This document shows, piece after piece, positions 48,700 to 63,534 of a DNA stretch of 64,000 nt. Numbering within the stretch: the first letter of the stretch is position 1; each line of letters starts with the position of its first letter. Source of the DNA: Symbiodinium natans. Its lineage: Eukaryota > Sar > Dinophyceae > Suessiales > Symbiodiniaceae. The notes under the pieces are model-generated. The model was not told the origin of the DNA, did not search any database, and saw nothing but the letters and a program-made list of their open reading frames with translations. The stretch covers positions 971,163 through 1,035,162 of the forward strand of contig CAJNDS010001113.1 of the NCBI GenBank assembly GCA_905221605.1, written 5' to 3'. Made by a program: the position numbers and the translations under genes.

Positions 48700-51600
48700 A
48701 AGGCACAGTTGTCAATCCACCAGCTCTGCGACCCTTAATTTAAAGACTCAAACGCGAGTCCGGATGTACTTCACGGCCACAGCGGCGGACTCCACAGTGT
48801 GGTGACCATGTTTGAAAGCCTGACGCGTGCCCCGTGGTAAAAACGTAAAGCCAGCACTCGGAGAAGACGGAGGCCGCTGAAACTGCCGCAGATTTGGGAC
48901 AATGCTCACTTCAAATCGCTAAGCTGCGAGACGAATGCAAAACCGTGTCGATTGAGGCCATGTCCCTCTAGGCACAAGGAGAGGTGACCAAGGCAAGCAG
49001 CGGCAGGCAAGTCAAAATACGAAGACGCCCAGCCCAATCTTGCTCCTGCGGGGTGCAGCGGAAGCCCGCTGCCATGCACAAACAGGACATGGTCGAAGCA
49101 TTCAGCCAGGAGAGCCAACTGGGGGCACATGGCCTTTTCCCTCTATAATCCTCTGGGAGCAAAGCGTTCGGGGCTTCGTCCAGGCCAAAAGCTGGACCGG
49201 CAGCCACAACCTCTTGTAGGAGGCTTCAAATCTGCAAGCTTTGCCACAAACCTAGCCGCACTGAGGCACGGAGGCGTCCCGAGCATTTTGATTCTGGGCA
49301 TCTATGTGGTTGTCGTGCGACTCGCGAAAGTTCTGCACGGTTGGCCGTCCAAACTTCATCAGCAACTGCGCCCGGGCAAATTTCGGGGCCTGCACGACGG
49401 CCAGCTTCTACAAGCTATGGTTGCAAAGGCCGCAGCCTTCTCAGGCACGTGCCCACGTCTGTAGAAGCCCACAAATTTCAGGCGCAAGACACTCCACAGA
49501 TGCTTGCGCACTTCACCGGTGGCCTAAGAATCCAGCCAGATGTGGTCGGGCACGGAGACGCACTTGCTTACAGCTCTGCGACTCATCGGGGAGTTTGAGT
49601 TGCGACTGCATGTCTGCACAAGCACCACCTCGACCCTGATCCTTCCCCTAGGACGGCCTCACTTGTTGGGAGTCAACATGGCTAGTACTGCTCGCGCTGT
49701 CCGTCGTGGGCACAGCGCCAGAAACGAAGGCACCTTCGTGGCGTCACCTCTGCCTTGGAAGAGTGTGGCGTGACATCGTCTCCAGTCTCAGCGGAACTGC
49801 GATCCGAGGTCAGCGCCCGAAGTACCAGGAATCTGAACTTGGGGCAGAAACCAGCCTTTACGCGGAAAGGTCACCAGGAATTCCTTCTCAAGCCACGGAC
49901 AAGCCGCAGTAGATTCCCAGAGAAAATGATTTAAACGGTTTCCCCTGCCACTTCCGCAGGCTTCCATCGGCTGATGCGCAATCAGGATTTACAGCAAGTT
50001 TGGGGAGCTTCCTGCTCTGTGGAAAGACGTACTTTCCGGTTATTTACATGCACGGTGACGGGAGGCCAGCAAAACGGTAGTTAGTACCGCAGGAATACTG
50101 CCGAAAGCCACCAGCGCCCCCACGGCAGTTTCCGACCCTTGTTGCCCGGGGCCATCAGGACAGGTTCATGCAACTCCGGCTATTCGCAGGCCCTCATCTT
50201 CGTGGCGACCAGGACGGCTACGTGACCACGCGCGATTGACCGAGGCTCCAGGCGCGAGTTTGGGCGGAAGCTTCTCGCCAACGAGGGCTCGAACCTAGCC
50301 GGGCAGGATGTCCTGGAACGCTGAGCTTTCCAAGCATTGCTTCAACCTCTGCGAACTCGTAAGAGGCTGAAAGCTGCAGCTTCGGCAGAATTGGATTGCT
50401 TGGCCTTTGAAGTCATCAGGTGGAAGAGCACCATTTAGTATGTTTAGTCGCGTGCGATCGCGCGTGCGTGGGATGAGCACACGTGGGTTCGGGCGACCAG
50501 CGCAACACCTGGCACACCTTCAACACGCAGTCGATGCTGGCACACCGGCATGTCCTGCACAGAAACTGGGAGTCCAAGAAGCCTCCACCCGCCACTGTCG
50601 CGGATGGGCCGATTTTAGGTCACCTGCGCGGGCGGCTGCAACCTCAAGCGCATGCAACATGTTCGATGGCACTCTCGTCCTCCGAAAAGGCTTTCGAACA
50701 ACGAGGCCAAACAGGGCCCGTGCCTGCCCTCAGCCATACTTCAGGGCTTCAAGATGGCCTCGCGGGCGATCCTGCAAAGGCTGCGAAGGAGCTTGCCGGC
50801 AACTCTCCACGTGCCGGGCGCCGGTTCAGGAATGTTCCTTGCGACTTCGCTGTATAGCAGGAACCGGCATGGGCCATTGCTCGTGTTGCACCAGCAGCAG
50901 ACACAACCCTTGCCGGTAAGATCTGAGATATTCGCCGTAGCATGGGCCGGCTCTGTGGCAAAGGCGGCAAGCTCCTGGGACCCCGCAGGTGCTCCTTTTT
51001 CACATCCGGAGCTTGCGTGGCTCTGACCTCTCCAGGATAATCGAAGTCCAACCTCGCAGCCCCGAGTTTGCAGAAGGACCAAGGCTTCTCGCTTTCGGAC
51101 GCACAGGGTCGCGATGAGCTCGGCGGTTCGGCCTTGAACGGTAGCTCAGAACAACAGCCTTGAGAGAACGGGCGTCGTCACCGAAGATCAGGGCTTTGCC
51201 GCCAAGATGTGCGCCCAAGTGGACCGGAGCCCCAAACCCCCAAAAAACACATCTAAACACCAGATGCGCTCTGCAGTCCTACCAGGCAAACTCAAAAGAG
51301 CAGCCCCAGGGAGCAAGGAGTCAGCCTTGCTCCATAGACTCCAAAAAGGGCTGCTTCAAAGGGCAGCCCGTAAACTCCCAAGAAGTCTTGGAGGGTGCCG
51401 CCTGAGAGGAACTCATGAGATGCCAGCCTTGCTGACTCTCAGTCTACCGCCTGGCGGTGCACATGCCTCAACTCGGTGTCTGCGCGTACTGGGCTTCGAG
51501 CAGGATGGGTGAGGAACGACGTCTCGAACCTTGATCCGGGTGGCTGGAGGGAGCCAAGCACGCATTTAAAAAAGAAACGGAACACGAACCACTTCGCGAG

Positions 51601-54600
51601 TCTTGGGCTGCCATCAAAATTGCATCGAATGAAATATATTGGCGCGCAATGCATTTTCATTGTTAGAACCGCAAAGAGATCAGTTCAAGTGAACGCAACA
51701 TTAACAGCTGCCCCCGCCCCCGGACCAGCAGGCCCTCCCCTCAAAAACTCCTGAACCTTCCAGGCCCTCAGATAGCTGTTCTGACAGTGCCACCGCCGCC
51801 CGCAGCCACCGCAGCCATCGCAGGCTTCAGCGGGCCTGGTCGGCCCGCCAGACCAGCGCCGCAGGGAGTCAGCATGAAGGGTGGACATGGGTGGACATGT
51901 CCTTGGCCATCTTGGGATGCTCAGACTCGAGCCTGAGCGATCAAAGCTCAACAGCGTGGCCGCGGTGCAGGGCATGGCTTCTCCACCTTCAGGCACGGCT
52001 CGGAGCTGAGAGGGCCAGCGAGAGAGCCCTGCAACGGAGAGGACTTGCGCATGACCTGGCCGGAATCCACTGCGAGCAGACCATACCCTGCGGCTTCAGG
52101 TGGCATGAAAGCAGCCGGCCGTGACAGGAGCTGCAGATGCAACGACAGACATTGCCAGGCCACTGGACGCAAAGTTCTTGCCTAGCGGGCTCAGCATGGC
52201 TGCTACTGAAGTCAGCTTTCACGCTTTCACTCATGCTCCCTCACACAGTAGTGATCTCTAAAGCTTCAACCGAGTCCGCAGGGCGACGGGAGCTTGTGGG
52301 CTGAGGTACGGACAGCCTACTCCCAGCAGACGCCCAAATCCTAGTCTTTTCAAGGGATAGCAAGGGTATAATCATCTTGAGCTTCGGGGCACCGCAAGGA
52401 TTCTGTAAAGGCATGGTTCTTTTTGGCTACAAGTTCCGGCACGTCGCCCGAAGTCGAGCTTTTGTTACTGTGAGGCGAGTTCCCAGAGGTGCACGCGGCC
52501 CGCAGCAAACTTCTGAAACTGGGATTTCTGTTGCCATTCTTGCCACTATGCCCCAAAGGGCCTCTCGGAGCTCTGCAACGGCAGTGCAAGGGGGGCACTA
52601 AGCAGATGCAGCGCACTTCATGAACGGAACTGGTCGGCCACCTAGAGGTCATGAGCCACGCGAAGATCACATCAGCGCATGCCCAACATGGCGCTTTCTT
52701 CGCGAAGGTCGTGGCTCGCCTTAGGCGGGCACGCCGTCATGAGTCCAAAAGGACAGCTCTCCAGTCGGCGATTCTTTGCAGCTTACCGACACTTCAAGAA
52801 TAGACGGAGATCCTTTTTTCGGGGACCTCCCTCTCAACCCAACCCCCACTGTGGAAAGAGGTCAGAGTCCAAGGAGAGGTGAAAGCCACGTTGACGACAT
52901 CTCCCATGAACCTACTTTTGAACCACGAAGTGTGCACCAGCACACAGGAAAGACAGGTGAGGCCTCAGAGTCGTTTCCGGATGCATGCGGAAGCTGAGGT
53001 AGTCGTCAGTTCTGCCGCTCGCCAGAACCGGAGTTCGGGGAAAGTGCGACATTAGAAAAAGCATGTCATGAGAGGTTCACATGACGTAGGCGCTGCTTCA
53101 GGGCAGCAGGAAGCCAGCGCAAAGCAACGTGGTCTCCTCCGAAAAATGAGACATCAGCGATAACTCACCTCCTGGTAGCGCCGACATACTGAGCTTTGGC
53201 ACATACTGACAGCACCAGGCCAGGTCGGGAGCCGAGGGCTTCTCCGAAAAACTCCTGCCAGCTCCAAGGTTCGGCTCCTCTCAAGGGCAACCAATCCTCC
53301 TAAGCCCGAAGCAAACCCTGCACCCTGGTTCTCACAGCGGTGCGCGGCAGGAGCGAAGGCGATCAGCTGCTGTCCGCGGCTTTCCAAATTATCCCCAGCC
53401 CGCCTGACCTCAGCTTGAGCTCAGCTTGAGCCTTGAGCTCAGCTTGAGCATGCTCGGCCAGGTTGCAGCCTGAGCCCCGTTGTGCCCTTCGGGATCCCTG
53501 CTTATGGAACCGCGAATCGACAAAGCGGTACTTGGGGCAACAGCCGAGAGCGCGCGCTGCTTCAAGGCTGCAAGGCTTTGCACCGGAGGCATCTGGGACC
53601 ACCAGCGAGTTCTTTCGGAAAGCCGACAGCACCCCCGAACTGTGCCAGGCTCTGGTGTGAATCATATGGCTGAATCTCGCAGCTGACCATCACGGCACAC
53701 TGTGCAGGCCGGCTTTCCCCACAGGAAACGGGAAAAGCATGGCCCCAGGTTGTCAGGCTGAAGTGTCAGGCTGAAGCGCGGGAGTTGCGCCATGAGCAAC
53801 CTACTCAGCAAAGCTTCGGGTGGCTGGGCTTTGGCGGATGTGGCGGAAACAAGAGACCGCAGCAAATCTCCACTCGAATGGTGGTGTTTGAAGAACAGAA
53901 TGGGTCTCGGGAGCATCATGAAGAAACCAACTGCGCTGATCACGGGCGGGGGGCAGAACCGACAGAAACCTTGGGCAAAGTGGCTTCTTGTGGATCTGAC
54001 ATGGCAGAAGGAATCTAAGGAATGCACGATGGCCCAGAGCTCTGAGAGCGTATTCAGCTCAGAAGGCCACTCCAGACCGCACAACCCGCAGACACCGCGC
54101 GACCTTACCTCGCGAAACCGAGTTTCAAGCTCCAACTGGCTAGTGTCGCACCAGGCCTCACGCAGGCGCCTTCATAAGACTGGCTCACTTTCCAAGGATG
54201 GAAGTCTTGCGGCGCGTCCCTGAAAGCAAGCAACTCACCACTGAAGTGGTGGCAACGCTGCCAGCAGCAGCTCACTGAGAGCATGCTGCTGGCTCCTGTG
54301 CGGAAAGCTCGCCTCCGTGCTCGGAAGCAGCATCAGTGCAAGCTTGCGGGGGCTCAGCTGAATCTTGTCAACGTCTCTCAGGCCAGGTCGACAGTGCTCT
54401 TGACTTCGCAGCACCCCCCCCCCTCCTCTTAAATAGCTTCTAAGGCACCCCTCGCATTGTGTGAATTAGGGAGCATCCTCTGCCCCGGCCCAGTTCCCCG
54501 CAAGGAACCCACTGCTGCTCCAGCCTCGCCCTAGCTCATCGCCACCCTCCACGGCGCCGGCCTGGCACATGACTCGAGCAGCGGCGCCCAACTCTGAGAC

Positions 54601-57600
54601 CTACGGGACAGAATTGGCAGCTGGGACAGTTGACGACAAGTTGCCCAACGTGGGATTGAGATTTTCTGTGGCTGAGACTCCGCAGCCACGACATTGGCTG
54701 TGCCCACACAGGCCCATGTCGCAGCGATGGTAGCCCTTGGATATTGGAATTGAGTCTTCGTGGCGATGGAAAAATCCGTTAGGGCCTATTTGCAACGACT
54801 CTTCCTGCCGCCGCCTGTTCTGAGTGCCGGGGTGCTGGCGAGATTCTTCACTCTGCGTACAGGACACCAGGCCCACACAGGCGCTTGCCCTCACAAGGCC
54901 AACTAGCAAGCTCCACTTGAGCCATCTCAACCCCAACAACCCGGAGAACCCCAGAGACACCAAAGGTCTGGTCGGTGAATGCTGCGCCATCCACAGGGAC
55001 CGTACCTGGCAGGTCGCCCGGGAAGGCAAGGCAGGTGTGCTCGCATGGGGCTGAAGTGGCACCCGCACGGTCAAGCTGCAGCGTCCCGAGAGCAAAGGAG
55101 CATGCATCGTGCTGTGGCAACCCAAACAGCAGCAACCCAAGCAGCAGCCCAGAGAAGGCTCTCGGCTACCTTTCTCGTTGTGGAGACTCTTCAACGATTG
55201 AGCTCGCAGGCCGCAAGGCAGGCGAAACTCCCACGCCTTCTGCTGTGGAATCACGAGGGCACGGGGCCAAGCGACAAATCATGGAATACCCACAGAACTG
55301 GAAAGCTGCAGCGTGTGCCGCAAGGGCACGTGGCTACAAGCCTCCTATTGTGGAGTTCGGCGTTTTCAAACCGAAACAGACACACCACACCCGCGAGCTC
55401 CGACTGCTGTCACGCCTCCATGCCAAGAATCCCACGGCCCTGAGGGCGCAGGGCTTGCAAGCCTTGGAGCTGGACGTGGAGACCCCCGGCTTCGAGTAGC
55501 TGCAGGAGCTGTCATTCAGCTCGCATATTCGTGGACCTTCACTCCAGCGATGTTCACCAAGCCCTGCGCCAGGGACTAGGGACTGGTGGGGAGACGGGTA
55601 CGTTGCCGGAAAGAGGGCCCCAAGAGATGCACACCTCCCAGAGCAAGTCGTCGCATCACTCGGGCATCCGTGGGATGGCCGGCTACGTAGAGCACTCTCA
55701 ACCTGGAGAGGGTGCGCGTGTGCGGGCCGGCTTGTAAGCTTATGTTGCCATGCCATTCTTCCGATGGGACGAAGGGGAACCTGCCCCAACCCGAGTGGTG
55801 AAAGACTGCAACTGCAGGGACACCGTCACGCTGCATGGGCCGATATGTTGGCCTCAGCTGCAAGAACAGGGGCACCCGTGTCACCCTTCAAAGTTCGGAA
55901 TCTGAGGCCCAACTGAAGCACGTAGGCCGACACAAAAGCACGGCTAGAAGAGCACACCGGGATCACTTCGCTGTCGGCATTGCATTTCCAAGCTAGATGT
56001 AGGGCGCGGCTGTTGCGCCGGTCCTTTTGTGCAACCTCCCTTGATTTGCGCAGCTTACGATAGCGAGTCTAACACGGGTCCATGGTTCTGGTCGGCATCC
56101 GAACTTGGACGTGCCGCTGGCTCCAGAAACTTGAAAGGAATGGAAGAAGGGTACAACGTGGAACGATGTATGCCAACGAGTCACAACTTTGGGTGTCGGG
56201 CAACTGGCACGAGAGTCAAATCTGGACCAGTGGCATGGAACACAACATCTTGAAAGAACGCAGCTGACTTCCTGTGCCTGTTCAAGACATTATACGTAGT
56301 CGGACATGGAGTGAGAACAGCGCTGCCAGTGGATGCAGGTCGAAATGCAAGCGGCGCTTGGTTGACGCCAGCGTGGGCGCCATGCTGCGCCATGCATCTG
56401 GACCCTCTAGCGCTTCCCCGGGCCAGGTCAGCATGCGAGCGCACTCCACAACGAGTTCGCTGTCCGCGCCCTCTTCTGCACCTTGGGAAACAAGAAGCAC
56501 AAGGCTTCGGCATACAGCGCCAGCACCACCAGATGGCTGGTGCAAGCGCTGCCAAGGGATACTTCGACGTGCAACACACGTACCAAAGTCTTGAAGCAAA
56601 GCAGTAGTGCTCGTGTGCAGCAGCCCTCTTCCACCAGGCCGACCAAGCCCACCCAGCTGCCAAAGCCTGCCATCGGGCATTGCTGACAGATTGCGGCTGA
56701 TTCTCGCAACATGCGCAGTCTGCCAACCTACCCCGTCGCTTACAGGCGTTTCAAGGATGCTCCATAACCAGCGGCTGCCGCAATCCCACGCAAAACGGAT
56801 CTGCTTGTGTGGTTGGTAGGTCCATCAAGAATGCGACAGCACCATTGGCAGAAAGAAGTGAGCAAACTAGCTTCGCGATCGAAGAAGCACCAAGCAAGTG
56901 TTGGCATGGAGATCAAGCTTTGTTGCCCAAAACCCAGCGATGGCTTAAGACTTCCTACTTTTTGATCCCCCAGAGCAGAGCACAGGAGACGGCCTGATTG
57001 GCGGCAAACCTTTGCGGGCTGTGGGGAGCCTCGTGGGAGCAGCTGGGGGCTGAAGTTGCATCGGACCCGGCAGGACCACAATGGACCACATGAGAGCCGA
57101 TGATGGCTGCGCGCAGGATCCAGGGGCCGCGCGACTGCACACCACCATTTCATCACAGCCACCCAGTGCGCCGAAGCTCACAGGCCCAGTGCTCAGAGGT
57201 AAAAAATCAACTTCATCCGCTCTTTTATGTCTTGCTCCAAACGAACGCAGAAACTGCCCCATTCTCTTTACAATCAGCCTGAGAGTCGGCCAAGCCAGGC
57301 ATGAAAGTTGCGAGGCAAGGGTTCTTCGAGCAAAGCCAGGACCCTCGCAGGTGTGATCCGATGGCGTAAGGAACCATACCGCGAGCTGTTCAAGTCAGAG
57401 ATCGGGCTATTCTTGCAGACATGCAGACCGAACCACGGCCATCGCAGCAAAGCGCAGGATGGTCGGAAGGTCGACATCAGACGCGAAAGCTGAAAGCTGT
57501 CGTTGCTAGTTGCTCTGCTGGCTTTGCTTGCGGGAACGGAGACGGCCGCCACGGCTGCGGGCTGCTGCTGTTTTTTGCTCCGCCGTCAGCCAGGAAGAAC

Positions 57601-58770
57601 CGTCAGCCCAGGGCATTCGGAGAACGCCAGAAGCGCAGCGTACATCAGGCCCCCACGGCCTTCGGCAGGAAAAGCAAGGGGCTTACAATGGCCGAGACCC
57701 TGCGACGTGGCTCACTAAATTTCGATGTGGACCTAGTGATAAACCTGCAGCTTGCCCGTGTCGACGATGTGGCACACAGGGTTGAGCAGTTCGTGCCTGC
57801 ACATCGCTCATTCTTAGTCTCACTGCGTTTGCACTTCGTCCAAGGCCACATGCAACCGGTGTAGATATGACGTCACTGAGTTTGCACGGCGTGCCAGTCT
57901 ACCAAGACTCCTCCACGCATGATTCGTCCAAGCTGAAAACAGGAGAAGTTGCATATGAACGGACGCCCCACGGCTGAACCCTCGGCCTGAATAGAAGCAA
58001 AAAAAGTTTGCAAGCACGATGCCTCGTCTGGTCACTGCACCAGAACTCCAAAAAAGCACCACTTTGCAGCGTCGTGCGCAAGGAGCGTTTCAGTGTGGAT
58101 TCAGCAGCCGCTGAGTTTTAACAAAGGGCAGTCCCCTAGGTGCATGTTAACCTCGTGCTCGCAAGCTTCACTGCCGGCAGATTGGAGCTCCTTTCAGTTT
58201 CTCAGTCGTGCTTCGATATTCCGCGTAGAGCATTGCTTACTTTTTCCGCGGCGAGCCGTAGAGTCCCCGAAGACCTCCGACCGTTCTAGGGCTCAACAAG
58301 GCTTCGGCTTGCAGCTGACCCTCAGAAAATTCGGGGACGCGGACGTGCACGTGTTAAGGGGATCCCAGAGCCCAAGAGTCTCTCAGATGGAAGCCACCGC
58401 GCATCGCAAAGAGAAGTGCGGATACACAATGGGGCGAGGCCTCTCTAAAGCTCAGGGGCTGAGCTCCAGACTTGACAAAGCACACCAAGTCACCTCTGAA
58501 ACCACCAGTGAGGTGACGCTTAAGGGAGGTCGCCCACAACGGCCGCTAATCCGCCCTCATGGGCTCCAGGAGAACAAAATAAAACCCAACAAAGCCAAGT
58601 TTGGGCTGGTTTTCTGAGCACCTCCCTGCCATCACTTTCTTTTCAATCCGTGGCAGAATGCCACATAAGGATCCGCGTCTTCTGTCAACTGCATTAGTCC
58701 TGCGCCACTCCACGCGCTCTTCTGAAGCGACTCAAGCGCCTCAAGCGGCTGTGGATCTGTAAGCAGGCGA
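48700..58770. other. 10-kb GC-rich stretch, no gene recognised
   Basis: No telomere arrays, long tandem repeats or inverted elements stand out. Open frames up to 217 codons (54601-55254 minus) show no motif, signal peptide pattern or membrane topology that I trust. It could be intergenic DNA, very long introns, or non-coding transcripts. Confidence 0.45.
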
Positions 58771-58773
58771 CAA

Positions 58774-58835
58774 AGGGTTTAGGGTTTAGGGTTTAGGGTC
58801 TAAGGTTTAGGGCTTAGGGTTTAGGGTTTAGGGCG
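58774..58835. repeat. Isolated small telomere patch
   Basis: About eight TTTAGGG-like units on plus. Confidence 0.88.
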
Positions 58836-61600
58836 ACCTACAAGAGCCGTGTCCAACATGTCTGACTGCCAGCAGGCTAGCATGTTGAGGATGCTGGGGG
58901 TGTGGGGGGAGGTCGGGGTGAAATACGAGCAGTGCTGATGGAGAATCCACACTGCTTGGCGTGAGGCGTGCAGTGGCGTCAAGATTCGTAAGTCACAGGG
59001 CACCGCGAGACTGGGACGACCTCCGCCTTACGAAAACGACTTCCACATCTACCCAATGCTAATCAGCCGTCATTTGGCTCTCGACCTGGTCGCCACCATC
59101 TCCCCGTCGGGGAAGAGCAGTGCTGCGCCCTCCCCAGCACCGAGCGGAAACTGGGGAAAGCTAAAGAGGTCACCTGTTGAGTCTGTTGAGCCTCTCGGGT
59201 CCACGGTGGTGTCCGACCCGCAGTCGAGTGTTTTGGCTCGGGGCTGGTCGTGGAGCCCTTCTAGAAGTTACAGTTGCCGTTCCTTCCCAGGAATAGTGAA
59301 TAAACCACGCTGAAGCTCGAAAATACTTGCAAAAACGGCTTAGGGCTTAGGCTCTGGTGATTGAGAGCAGGGAGCACCTGTGCACGCGAGCTGAGAGAAC
59401 CCCCCGACGTGTTGACGTGCCGCGGCTCGCTATGTGCGGGCGTTGAACTCCAGTAGCAATTGCACGTCACAAGCAGATTCTGCAACAAACTTGTGATATG
59501 TGGAGGGCATCGCACATGCACACGATGCTTTTTGCAGAGCCCCACCTGGAGCGCGGGGCGGAGCGTTCTTTGAGGCCTTCTTCAACGAATTGTCAGGATA
59601 TGGGGGATCGTCCAAGGCTGACTTGCCAACGGCATAGTAGAGCGCACGTCAACTTCAGACCACAAACACCCCGAAGCAACTCCGATAAGGAGACTTGGAT
59701 TCAGGAGCCCATCACTCTTGCAGGACAAGTCTGCCCAAGGCCTCAAAAGAAGAGTCTGGATCTTGGCAGTGACCGCGCCGGTGGGCTTCCCCTGCACAGG
59801 GCTTCGCCTGGCCCAAACGGTGGGGCTGCATTCTCCGACTTGGCACCTGCCGCAGGCATTGCACTCCACCCTCGCAGCGTTCACCATGCGCTGGGCCAGA
59901 TGAGCAGGGCAATCTTGGCAAGCGGGGCACTCTCGAATCGCACTGCCTTGCGGCCGGCACCTGGTGACAATCTTGGCCGGCTTCTGCCGGCCGTCGATTG
60001 CAGCCATTGCAGCCATTGCAGCTGCAGCAACATGTCACTCGCCGAGGCATCGGCCAGGCGCAACGTGCGCTGGAAGACAGCGCCACGCCACCTTACCCTC
60101 CCGTCTGGGATTTCGCGATCAAGAGCGCCCGCCTAACAGGCAATGAGTGCTTTCAAACCACAGTGGAACGGGCTCGATGCGCTCGTACATGAGGCCTGCA
60201 CGTTGGATGTAACAATCTCACTTCGTGGCGCAGCGGGCCTGCTGCATCCCCCCCCCTCTGTGGACGGAGTATCTACTGTCGAGGTATGTCGAGGTACTGC
60301 GGCGTCCGCTCAGCCATACCTCCGAGCCAGCTGTCACAGCCAAGCCGCGATGGCTCCGTGGTCGAGGTACCGTGGCGGCGGTGGAGTGCATATCTCTCTC
60401 CATCCAGCCGGCTAGCTCTCCACGACTTGGGTGAGCGACTCCGCTGCAAGGCATGGCAAGCCAGAGCGGAAGACTAAGCCAGGCGCTGCTCCAGAATCTG
60501 GATGCCCAGACAGCCTATTTTGCAGAAGCTGTCCATGGCGTCGAACTGCCACACGAAACCCGCTGCGGTAGACGTACTCCTCAACATGTCTCAACAAGAA
60601 TGTGACTCCAAGACATGTTCTTGACTTGCCTGTCGTGTTAGGCTTTCGCAAATGCCCTGGTGTGGTACAGTGTGTCGTTTTGTGATCGGGCACAAACTCC
60701 AAGACTTCGAGCCACGCGGGCAGTGTTCGCAGATCTCCCAGCAAGGTTCATCGACCCTGAAACTACCCCTCAACCTGCCTACACGATCTCTGACATGATC
60801 GCCATGCCCCATCTTAAGTCAAGTCTTAGTACTTGACATCCTTGTGAATGAAATGAATGAAATGCGGAATATTGAAAAGCGACTCTGACAATCTACGAGT
60901 AGTGAATCCTCAACAAGATAAGAAGACCTGTAGGACAAACAACACAGCGCAGCAAAGAGAACAGTAGTCATCACAAAGCCTCAACAGGACGGACACATAG
61001 TCTTCCCAGCAACACCCCTTCACCAAGAGACCCCCAGCTGGCTCGGCAGATTGGGATCCAGGCATGATGGGCACGCCCATAGGATCGACTTCGCACCGAA
61101 ATGACTTGGTCTTGCCTTCCCGGCCGTAGGCCACACAGGGCCACGACCTCCGAGCTGGCCACCATCGGCGGAAAACGCTCACCTCGCTTTGTTGTCCGCA
61201 GCGGCCGTTTCAGAAGCAGGGAATTCCCCGAAAATCCCGCCACCTTTTGCCTGCTCTCGCATCTTGCAAAGCAGGAAACCGCTTTAACCCATGGTAACCC
61301 TGACCTGGCTCTTTTTCAGAGCCTGGTCTTTGGGCCACGTGTGCGGGTTTGGCAGCACTTGCTGGGCTTTCAGCGCTTTCCGGGCCGTCGGTGAAACAAG
61401 GCCCAAATGGCCCTAATGCACCTGTGCATCCACATTCATGCGGAGAAACTCCTCGTCACGACCTCGCAAAACAACGCTCGCACCAGACAAGAAACAAACA
61501 AAAAGACAAGGAGGTGACTCCAAAGACTATCTATCTCTTGCTCTCTCTCGCTCTCTCTCTCGCCTTCCCCCTCCTCAACCCCCCTACACTCCCCAAACTC
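58836..61600. other. GC-rich stretch, no gene recognised
   Basis: A CTTAGGG pair near 59338; a GCAGCCATT triplet repeat at 60000-60030; a CT-rich tract at 61530-61562. Open frames up to 212 codons (59498-60136 plus) without recognised motif. Confidence 0.4.
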
Positions 61601-62150
61601 TGAACCCTAAAAAACCCCAAAAAAACGAGCCAAGAGCCGAGGCGCCAAAGTTGGGACGCAGCACCTGCCGCCTTCTCCAGGCCTCGCCAGGCTCCGCGCG
61701 CCCGGGCCAGGCGAAAACGCGGCGCACGTGGCGCGGCACCTGCGCAAAGTCGAAAAACACGTGGTTCGATTTTAGGATTTCGGGTTTAGGGTTTAGGATT
61801 TGGAGTTTAGGGTCTAGAGTGTAGCAATGTTTAATCATGTTATTTACGATTCTAAGATTACGATGATTCTGGACGATTATCATTACTATGATCATTCTAC
61901 TGGTTTTCTTATTCTGACGGTTCTATCTGTATAGCAACTAGGAAAAGAGATATGGCTCAGGACAGTTGTCTGCATACTGATGATGGCTAAGAATGCACAG
62001 TTGTTATAGTAATTACTGGCATCACAGCGATACTTGCTGTAAGAGTTACAATGGCTGTGGTCAACACCGTGAGACTAAGTGACTACACAAACCTCATCAA
62101 AGTAATGCAATCGCACTCATTTGACGCCATTGAGCCAAAGAACTCTACCT

Positions 62151-62487
<337 letters not shown>

Positions 62488-62549
62488 GCGTCGCGTTCTT
62501 AATTGATCGCAGGGGTTTTGTGGCATGCAATTTTCGTGTTAAGAGACCA

Positions 62550-62785
62550 AAACCTCGGTATTTACAGTGTTTCCTGGCTTTGTCCGTTTACGGACACGAA
62601 AAATGGATGTGTAAAAAGTCGCGCAAACTACTTTCAACTACTTTATGCGCAGGAGGAAAACATCGGTATTTACAGTGTTTTCGGGCTTCAAAAACGGTCA
62701 ATTACAGGGCCTATTTTGCGCAGACGTGTTCTCAGAACAGAGGAAAAGATCGGTATTTACAGCGTTTCGCGGGTTTTTTTTAAGA
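62550..62785. repeat. Three dispersed copies of an 18-nt motif
   Basis: TCGGTATTTACAGTGTTT occurs at 62555, 62663 and (one mismatch) 62750, each after an A-rich context (GGAAAA in two). The intervening sequence shares further pieces, such as TTGCGCA/ATGCGCA. Confidence 0.85.
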
Positions 62786-62789
62786 TGTG

Positions 62790-63500
62790 GCCAAACTTGT
62801 CCTTAAACCCGAACGCCTCCAGCAAGCCGAACAGTCGTGCACCCTGAAATCCGAAACCCCGAAACCTGAAGCAAGCCCAAGAGTCGTGCACCCTTAAAAT
62901 CTCAACCCCACAGCGTCAAGCACGTCCCCAGAAAAAACACAAAACATCTGGAGCCTGAAACCCCAAACCCCATGTGTACCCTGAATGACAAAGCAGTCCC
63001 ACAGTGCACCCCCTTAAACCTTAAATCCCATAGAAAAAGCCCAAAAGTCCTTTCACCTTACAGCCTCAACCCCAAACCCTTCCCTTAAACCCTCAACCCC
63101 AAATCCCAAAAAAGCCCAGAAGATCCCTAAACCCTCCACTGTGAATCCCAAAAAGCCGAAAAGATCCCGAAACCCTCCACTGTGAGCCCAAAAGGTCTTA
63201 CCCTTAAACCCTAAACCCCAAATCCCAAAAAACCTCAAAAGGTCTCTACCCTCAAGCCCCAAACCCTAAACCCTCCACTGTAAGCCCAAAATGTCTTGCC
63301 CTGAAACCCTAAACCCCAGATGCCAAAAAAAACCAAAAGATCTGTAGGCTGAAACCTCAAACCCCATATTTCCACTGGAAGCCCAAAAGGTTCCCAAAAA
63401 AGCCCAAAAGATCTGTACCTGCAAACCCTAAACCCTCCACTGTGAGCCCAAAAGATCTTGCCCCTAAACCAACCAAAAAAACAGAGGAAAACAGTAGACA
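62790..63500. repeat. Degenerate satellite of telomere-like and CCCAAAAG units
   Basis: Repeated pieces AAACCCTCCACTGTGAGCCC, CCCAAAAAAGCCCAAAAGAT and CCTTAAACCCTAAACCCCAA occur several times at irregular 50-75-bp spacing. Open minus frames with GIWGLGFKGKTFWAHSGGF are a consequence of the repeat. Confidence 0.85.
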
Positions 63501-63534
63501 GCGTGGTCAAGCGTGCACAAAGCCCAGCACGACC

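Noticed and set aside
54601-55254. 217-codon minus-strand open frame with Cys-rich stretch
   Set aside because: No recognisable motif; equally long frames overlap on plus. Its TGGCTCAAG match to the leader end lies inside the frame and is too short to matter.
59231-59245. TTTTGGCTCGGGG as a spliced-leader relic
   Set aside because: Two mismatches in the last four leader bases and no gene downstream.
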